Positions 59,641-64,000 of a stretch of DNA of 64,000 bases are shown here, piece after piece; position 1 is the stretch's first letter, and the number at the start of each line of letters is the position of its first letter. The DNA comes from JAYFNU01 sp034933305 (GTDB taxonomy: Bacteria; Bacillota; Clostridia; Oscillospirales; Ruminococcaceae): NCBI GenBank assembly GCA_034933305.1, contig JAYFNU010000023.1, positions 5,009 through 69,008 of the forward strand. Direction: 5' to 3'. Position numbers and translations under genes: made by a program. Below the pieces are notes generated by a model. That model was given only the letters and a program-made list of their open reading frames with translations. It had not been told where the DNA came from and did not search any database.

Positions 59641-60270
59641 ATGGCCGTGACAGTCAACCCGACGCGCATGGAGCTGACGCGCCTCAAAAAGCGCCTCAAG
59701 ACCGCCGCTCGCGGACACAAGCTGCTCAAGGACAAGCGCGACGAGATGGTTCGCCGCTTCATCGAGATCGTGCGGCGCGACAGGGAGCTTCGCGGCGAGG
59801 TCGAGCGCAGGCTCGCCGACGCGATGGGGCTCTTTTCGGTCGCCCGCGCGGAGATGGGCAACGCCGCCGTCGAGGAGGCGCTCATCTACCCCGCGCGCAC
59901 CGCGCACATCGAGACCGGCACGCGGAACATCATGAGCGTCGACGTCCCGACCGTCCGCCTTGTCGACACGGGCGAGGGCTCCACGGAGCTGCCCTACGGC
60001 TTCGCGTTCACCGCGGGCGAGCTCGACGGCGCCGTGCTGGAGCTCGGCTCGCTGCTGCCGCAGCTCATCGAGCTCGCCGAGACCGAGAAGGCCTGCAACA
60101 TGCTCGCAGACGAGATCGAAAAGACCCGCCGCCGCGTCAACGCGCTCGAGCACGTCATGATCCCCGAAATGGAGCAGCAGATCAAATACATCAGCATGAA
60201 GCTCGAAGAGAACGAGCGCGGCACCAAGACCCGCCTCATGAAGGTCAAGGAGATGCTCGCCGAAAAATAG
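59641..60270 (+). CDS. ntpD: V-type ATPase subunit D
   Basis: A 209-aa rotor-axle subunit. The N- and C-terminal helices form an antiparallel coiled coil (VNPTRMELTRLKKRLKTAAR at the start, RRVNALEHVMIPEMEQQIK at the end). It rotates within the A3B3 head with subunit F. It starts 3 nt after subunit B. No ntpH/ntpJ homologue follows; a terminator comes instead. Confidence 0.95.
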   Translation: MAVTVNPTRMELTRLKKRLKTAARGHKLLKDKRDEMVRRFIEIVRRDRELRGEVERRLADAMGLFSVARAEMGNAAVEEALIYPARTAHIETGTRNIMSVDVPTVRLVDTGEGSTELPYGFAFTAGELDGAVLELGSLLPQLIELAETEKACNMLADEIEKTRRRVNALEHVMIPEMEQQIKYISMKLEENERGTKTRLMKVKEMLAEK

Positions 60271-60317
60271 CGCGCGGCGAAACGCCGGCGCGCGGGGCGG
60301 GCGCACGAAAAACAGGA

Positions 60318-60356
60318 ATCGCTGCGGATGACCGGTCATCCGCAGCGATTTTTTTG
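60318..60356 (+). terminator. Terminator of the V-ATPase operon
   Basis: ATCGCTGCGGATGACC (60318-60333) is followed directly by its exact reverse complement (60334-60349) and a T tract. Confidence 0.9.
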
Positions 60357-60387
60357 TCTGCGTTCCGCGGCAGGCGCGTTCTGCCGG

Positions 60388-60654
60388 TCACTGCCGCGAA
60401 GCGGCGAGACGGCGGCAGCGGTATTTTTCCCGCGTCGCCTGCCCGCCGCGCAGATGGCGCTCGTCCTTGTTGCGCTGCAGCACGCGGTCGGCCTGCCGCC
60501 ACAGCGCCGGGTCGATGCGGCGCAGCTTCTTCGCGACGTCGCTGTGCACCGTCGATTTGCTGACGCCGAACTGCTTCGCCGCGCCGCGCACCGTGTCGCC
60601 CGTTTCTACGATATACCGCGCGAGCAATATCGCGCGTTCGCGTGCTTCTTCCAT
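60388..60654 (-). CDS. spoIIID: Sporulation transcriptional regulator SpoIIID
   Basis: An 88-aa DNA-binding protein of mother-cell gene control. YIVETGDTVRGAAKQFGVSK then STVHSDVAKKLRRIDP is the SpoIIID helix-turn-helix, and NKDERHLRGGQATREKY is the conserved C-terminal region that contacts the minor groove. Length and order match Bacillus SpoIIID. Lone gene on this strand, convergent with the V-ATPase operon. A sigma-E-like promoter is seen upstream. Confidence 0.95.
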   Translation of the reverse strand: MEEARERAILLARYIVETGDTVRGAAKQFGVSKSTVHSDVAKKLRRIDPALWRQADRVLQRNKDERHLRGGQATREKYRCRRLAASRQ

Positions 60655-60690
60655 GCCCTCGTCCTTTCGCTCACAGCCCGTTGCTGTTCC

Positions 60691-60719
60691 ATACTATGCG
60701 CGCGGGGGGAGCGATATGC
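60691..60719 (-). promoter_or_regulatory. Possible sigma-E promoter of spoIIID
   Basis: On the minus strand GCATATC (60713-60719) and CATAGTAT (60691-60698) are 14 bp apart. They resemble the sigma-E consensus (KMATATT, 14 bp, CATACAHT) and fit known SpoIIID regulation. Confidence 0.45.
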
Positions 60720-60744
60720 GCGCGGGCGGCCCGAAAGGCGGCTG

Positions 60745-60773
60745 TTGTAATTATTGATTTAAAGTGTTAAAAT
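60745..60773 (+). promoter_or_regulatory. Promoter of the iminopeptidase-like gene
   Basis: TTGTAA (60745-60750), 17-bp spacer and TAAAAT (60768-60773); GGGAGGA follows 7 nt before the ATG. Confidence 0.6.
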
Positions 60774-60799
60774 CAAGAAAAAAGCGGGAGGACGATCTT

Positions 60800-61756
60800 A
60801 TGCAGTATGCGCTCGACACAAAGGAGACCGTGACGCTCGGCGGCGTGACGCAGCACATCCGTCTGCGCTCCGCGGACGTGTCGCTGCCCGTGGTGCTGTT
60901 CATCCACGGCGGCCCCGGCGTCTGCGACCGGCACTGGGTGCTCAAATATCAATCGGGACTTGCGGACGCCGCGACGATGGTGTGCTGGGATCAGCGCGGC
61001 GCGGGCCTGAGCTACGACAAGGCGCTCAGGAAAGAGGATATGACGGTGCAGCGCATGGTCGACGACGCGAGCGAGCTGCTCGACATCCTGCGCGCGCGCT
61101 TCCGGCAGGACAAGATCTTCATCGTCGGCCATTCCTGGGGCTCGCTGCTCGGCGCGCTGCTCGCGAAGCAGCGCCCGGACGCCGTGCGCGCCTACATCGG
61201 CATGGGCCAGTTCGTCGAGGGCGGCGAAAACGAGCGGCTGTCCTATCAGTTCGTGCTCGATGAGGCCAAAAAGCGCGGCGACAAAAAGGCGCTCGCCGAT
61301 CTCGCGCGCATCGGCGAGCCGGTCGACGGCCTTTATAAAAGCATGGACGACATGATGGTTCAGCGCAATCTCATGACGAAGTACGGCGGCGGCTGCTACG
61401 CGGAGAAGGAGTCGATCTGGACGTCGATGATCATCCCGCTGCTCAAAACGCCGGAGTACAGGCTCGGCGATCTGTGGGGCTATTACAAGGGGACCTTCTT
61501 CTCGCTCGGGGCGCTGTGGAACGAGGTCGTGAGCTTCGATCTCTTCAAGACGATCCCGTCGCTCGACGTGCCGGTCTTTCTGACCGAGGGGCGCCACGAC
61601 CAGAACACGCCCATCCCCATCTCCCGGCGCTGGTTCGAGGCGCTCAAAGCGCCGAAAAAGGAATGGATCTGGTTCGAAAACTCGGCGCATTCCCCCATCA
61701 AGGAGGAGCCCGCGGCGTGGGGCGCGGCCGTGCGCAAAATCATCACCGAAAACTGA
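60800..61756 (+). CDS. Alpha/beta hydrolase, proline iminopeptidase-like
   Basis: A 318-aa cytoplasmic hydrolase of the alpha/beta fold. The oxyanion element is FIHGGPGVCDRHW, the nucleophile elbow is GHSWGS, and Asp and His are likely in GRHDQNTP and NSAHSP. HGGPG and WDQRGAGLSY are typical of proline iminopeptidases (S33), but related esterases share them. ATG at 60800 is supported by GGGAGGA. Monocistronic. Confidence 0.85.
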   Translation: MQYALDTKETVTLGGVTQHIRLRSADVSLPVVLFIHGGPGVCDRHWVLKYQSGLADAATMVCWDQRGAGLSYDKALRKEDMTVQRMVDDASELLDILRARFRQDKIFIVGHSWGSLLGALLAKQRPDAVRAYIGMGQFVEGGENERLSYQFVLDEAKKRGDKKALADLARIGEPVDGLYKSMDDMMVQRNLMTKYGGGCYAEKESIWTSMIIPLLKTPEYRLGDLWGYYKGTFFSLGALWNEVVSFDLFKTIPSLDVPVFLTEGRHDQNTPIPISRRWFEALKAPKKEWIWFENSAHSPIKEEPAAWGAAVRKIITEN

Positions 61757-61825
61757 AGGGAGCGCGGCGGGACGGCGCCGGCAGGAGACCGTCTGCCGCC
61801 GCGCTGCGCTTCCGTCGAAAAAACA

Positions 61826-61860
61826 GCCTCCCGGCGCAGCGTAAAGCTGCGCCGGGAGGC
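61826..61860 (-). terminator. Terminator of the azlCD operon
   Basis: GCCTCCCGGCGCAGC (61826-61840) pairs perfectly with GCTGCGCCGGGAGGC (61846-61860). On the minus strand a T tract follows. It may also stop the plus-strand hydrolase. Confidence 0.85.
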
Positions 61861-61893
61861 ATTGTTGTGTGCGGATCTGTTTCGCGCGGCGCG

Positions 61894-62205
61894 TCAGCGG
61901 ATCAGCAGTCCCGCGACGTACGCCGCCGCGCAGGCGGCGAGCGCCACCGTGACGAGCCCCTGACCGCACAGCGACAGCGCGACCGCGACGGCAAAGCCGA
62001 CGGCGGCGGTCACGACGGAGCCCGTCGAATAGAACGCCGCGGGGACCGTCATCGCCGCGAGCACCGCGAACGGCACGTAGTAGAGGAACGAGCGCACGAA
62101 GCGGTTGTCGAGCCGTTTGTCGACGGCGACGAGCGGGATCATCCGGATTAGATAGGTCACGCCCGCCATGACGAGCAGATAGCGCAGATAATCGGCTGTA
62201 TTCAT
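61894..62205 (-). CDS. azlD: AzlD-family branched-chain amino acid export subunit
   Basis: A 103-aa protein with four hydrophobic segments: LLVMAGVTYLIRMIPLVAVD, FVRSFLYYVPFAVLAAMTVP, and two more. This is the small subunit that works with AzlC to export branched-chain amino acids and analogues. It overlaps azlC by 4 nt (ATGA). Confidence 0.9.
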   Translation of the reverse strand: MNTADYLRYLLVMAGVTYLIRMIPLVAVDKRLDNRFVRSFLYYVPFAVLAAMTVPAAFYSTGSVVTAAVGFAVAVALSLCGQGLVTVALAACAAAYVAGLLIR

Positions 62206-62912
62206 TCGGCGGCCTCCTGCAGGGGGAACGCGAGGGCGCCGAAAGCGGACGCCGCGAGCGCGCACAGAATGATGGAGAAGCCGGACGACACCGCCGGCAC
62301 GCAATAGCGCAGAAAGACCGACAGCCCCGCGGCGAGCGCGACGACGGCGAGCACCGGCCGGCTGCGGCGCGCGGCGGGGGCGACGATGGCGATGAACATG
62401 CCGTAGATGGCCATGCCGAGCGCCGCCGTGACGGCGGCGGGCAGCAGCTCGCCGGCGACCGCGCCGAGCAGGGTGCCCGTCGCCCAGCCGAGCCACGGCA
62501 GCGTGCCGAGGCCCAGCATGTACCGCGTCGCGACCTCGCCGCCGCTCGCCGCGACGGCAAAGATCTCGTCGGTGTTGAAGAAGGCGATGAGAAACCGCTC
62601 CGCGCGGGTGACGCTGCGGTCGAGCTTCTGCGACAGCGACAGGCTCATGAGCGCATAGCGAAGGTTGATGACGAGCTGGGTCGCGGCCATCTCGCCGAGC
62701 GAGGCGGCGCTGCACATGAGCGACAGCCCGGCGACCTGGCCGGCGGACGTGAGGTTCGTCATCGAAAGGAGCACCGCCTGCGCGGCGCTCAGGCCGCCCG
62801 CGGCGGCGGAGATGCCGAACGCGAAGGAGACGGAAAGATACCCGAGCGCGATGGGGACGCCGTCGAGCAGTCCCTGCTTATACCTTGATCTCAGCTGCAT
62901 GGGCCGCGTCAC
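62202..62912 (-). CDS. azlC: AzlC-family branched-chain amino acid export subunit
   Basis: A 236-aa membrane protein. Recognisable parts are GLLDGVPIALGYLSVSFAFG, SMTNLTSAGQVAG, NLRYALMSLSLSQKL and FFNTDEIFAV, about seven helices. GTG at 62912 overlaps the hydrolase stop (GTGA); the ATG at 62900 is an alternative, and neither has ideal ribosome-binding-site spacing (GGAGG 1 or 13 nt). It exports branched-chain amino acids with AzlD. Confidence 0.9.
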   Translation of the reverse strand: MTRPMQLRSRYKQGLLDGVPIALGYLSVSFAFGISAAAGGLSAAQAVLLSMTNLTSAGQVAGLSLMCSAASLGEMAATQLVINLRYALMSLSLSQKLDRSVTRAERFLIAFFNTDEIFAVAASGGEVATRYMLGLGTLPWLGWATGTLLGAVAGELLPAAVTAALGMAIYGMFIAIVAPAARRSRPVLAVVALAAGLSVFLRYCVPAVSSGFSIILCALAASAFGALAFPLQEAAE

Positions 62913-63886
62913 GCCTCCACCAGATACCGGTCAATGAAATCGCGCACGCGCTGCTCGTATTCCGGCGTGTTGTCGAAATAGCAGGTGCCGTGGTGGGCGA
63001 GCTCGATGACGAGCATTTCCTTGTTGCCGCCGTGCGCGTCGTACAGCCGGCGCATCATCTCGAAGGGCACGACGTCGTCGTGCGTGCCGTGCACGAACAG
63101 CATCGGGAAGGTGATGCTGCTGATGACGCGCACGGCCGACGCCTCGCGGAAGCTGTAGCCGGCGAACACCTTCGTCAGCATGCTCGCGGCGCACAGGATG
63201 AGCTTTTTGCAGGGCAAGGCCCTGAAATCGCGCAGCATGTGCGCGTAGAAGGTGTCGAACGCGTCGGTGTAGCCGCAGTCCTCGACGGCGCACACGACGT
63301 TCCCCGAGAGGTCGCGTGCGCCGCTCATCATCATGACGGTCGCGGCGCCCATCGAAATGCCGTGCAGCACGATGCGCGTGTCGCCGCCCAGCTTCTTCAG
63401 CAGCACGTCGATCCAGCGGTCCATGTCGTCGCGCTCGAGCCAGCCCATGCCGATGTAGCGCCCTTCGCTCTTGCCGTGCGCGCGCTGGTCGGCGCAGAAG
63501 ACGTTGTAGCCCCAGCGGTGGTACATGCGGCAGATGAAGCCCATCTCGCCCGACACGCACCGGTGCCCGTGCACGACGAACGCGAGCCGCTTCGTCGGCG
63601 CGTCGGCCGGGAGGTAGTGCCCGACGAGGCGAAGACCGTCGCCCGAGACGATCTCCATCGCCTCGAGCGGCTGGGTGTTCCACCAGATGTTGCTCTCGCG
63701 GCTCGCGCGGCGATAGGGCGAGTCGCCGGAGGGCGGAAAATTCGCGGGGTCGTCGCGGCCGGGCGTGAAGTTGTAGTCGTAGGGGTCGGTGCGCACGACG
63801 GCGTAGCGCATGAGCACGCCGCTCACGGCCGCGACGGCGGCGAAAAAGACGCCGCATGCGATCAGGACCCAGATCCACCAGCTCAT
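62909..63886 (-). CDS. Membrane-anchored alpha/beta hydrolase
   Basis: A 325-aa protein with an N-terminal transmembrane helix (residues 4-28) and an alpha/beta hydrolase domain. It has FVVHGHRCVSGEM near the oxyanion hole, the nucleophile elbow LHGISMGAATVMM, Asp in FVHGTHDDVVPF and His in ELAHHGTCY. It resembles the BEM46/YqkD-type hydrolases anchored on the outer face. First gene of an operon with azlC and azlD. GGAGG is 9 nt before the ATG. Substrate unknown. Confidence 0.85.
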   Translation of the reverse strand: MSWWIWVLIACGVFFAAVAAVSGVLMRYAVVRTDPYDYNFTPGRDDPANFPPSGDSPYRRASRESNIWWNTQPLEAMEIVSGDGLRLVGHYLPADAPTKRLAFVVHGHRCVSGEMGFICRMYHRWGYNVFCADQRAHGKSEGRYIGMGWLERDDMDRWIDVLLKKLGGDTRIVLHGISMGAATVMMMSGARDLSGNVVCAVEDCGYTDAFDTFYAHMLRDFRALPCKKLILCAASMLTKVFAGYSFREASAVRVISSITFPMLFVHGTHDDVVPFEMMRRLYDAHGGNKEMLVIELAHHGTCYFDNTPEYEQRVRDFIDRYLVEA

Positions 63887-63913
63887 AGAACGAACCTCCG
63901 CGCTGTTTTTTCA

Positions 63914-63942
63914 ACTATACCACCGCGCGGGAAACCGCGCAA
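63914..63942 (-). promoter_or_regulatory. Promoter of the hydrolase-azlCD operon
   Basis: On the minus strand TTGCGC (63937-63942), 17-bp spacer and TATAGT (63914-63919). The -35 lies within the left arm of the terminal palindrome. Confidence 0.55.
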
Positions 63943-64000
63943 GCCTCGCCGGACCGCGCCGGCGGCCGCCGGCGCGGTCCGGCGAGGCTTGCGCGGTTTC
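63931..64000. repeat. Perfect 70-bp palindrome at the right edge
   Basis: 63931-63965 is followed directly by its exact reverse complement (63966-64000), with no loop. The symmetry runs to the last base of the window, so the full length is unknown. Confidence 0.92.

Noticed and set aside
58213..60339. A 708-codon minus-strand open frame opposite subunits B and D
   Set aside because: Composition-driven shadow of highly conserved genes.
1..64000. tRNA, rRNA or CRISPR loci
   Set aside because: No tRNA-like T-loop or cloverleaf, rRNA segment or regular spacer-repeat array was noticed on reading, although a covariance-model scan was not possible.

Overview
The window is mostly high-GC DNA from what looks like a spore-forming, anaerobic Firmicute (Clostridia, Oscillospiraceae-like). 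The evidence is SpoIIID and SpoVAE, an Enterococcus-type V-ATPase operon whose K subunit keeps the Na+-binding residues, AzlCD, GGAGG ribosome-binding sites and many ATGA gene overlaps. The taxonomic placement is inference.

Layout. (1) 1-17.9 kb: the tail of a sensor histidine kinase, then one 16.6-kb gene for a 5541-residue exported, repeat-built surface protein, then a convergent response regulator. (2) 18.0-30.7 kb: a lower-GC island. It holds a dead serine recombinase, an XRE regulator with a membrane-bound LuxR regulator, a divergent five-gene operon (one small cytoplasmic protein and four lipoproteins of unknown function), two gene fragments meeting at an illegitimate junction, and a PPC-domain / zinc-macrodomain / SirTM-sirtuin cassette. 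(3) 30.8-34.5 kb, minus strand: an SSS-like transporter, SppA protease and RDD protein in an overlapping operon, plus a separately promoted membrane protein. (4) 34.6-41.8 kb: surface-glycan genes (N-acetyl sugar amidotransferase, two tandem GT2 enzymes, UDP-GlcNAc 2-epimerase, two further glycosyltransferases). (5) 41.8-49.4 kb: SpoVAE, M14 peptidase, Nudix hydrolase, glycerophosphodiesterase, a CAT/E2-fold protein without its catalytic residues, and a MacB-like ABC export operon. (6) 49.5-51.6 kb, minus strand: HAD phosphatase and nicotinate phosphoribosyltransferase. (7) 51.8-60.3 kb: a nine-gene V-ATPase operon in the E. hirae ntpFIKECGABD order. (8) 60.4-64 kb: SpoIIID, a proline-iminopeptidase-like hydrolase, AzlCD and another alpha/beta hydrolase, ending in a perfect 70-bp palindrome that touches the window edge.

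The least explained parts are the lipoprotein operon (21.5-27.9 kb), which has three helically phased ACTAYCCC repeats in front of it and a divergent XRE/LuxR pair, and the SirTM-macrodomain cassette, which lacks its usual lipoylation partners nearby. Other notable signals are an ATA start codon behind a perfect ribosome-binding site, an AT-rich patch inside one ABC-associated gene, a C-terminal motif shared by three neighbouring glycosyltransferases, and a terminator-like hairpin placed just before the spoVAE ribosome-binding site.

All calls were made by reading the sequence. No database search was run.
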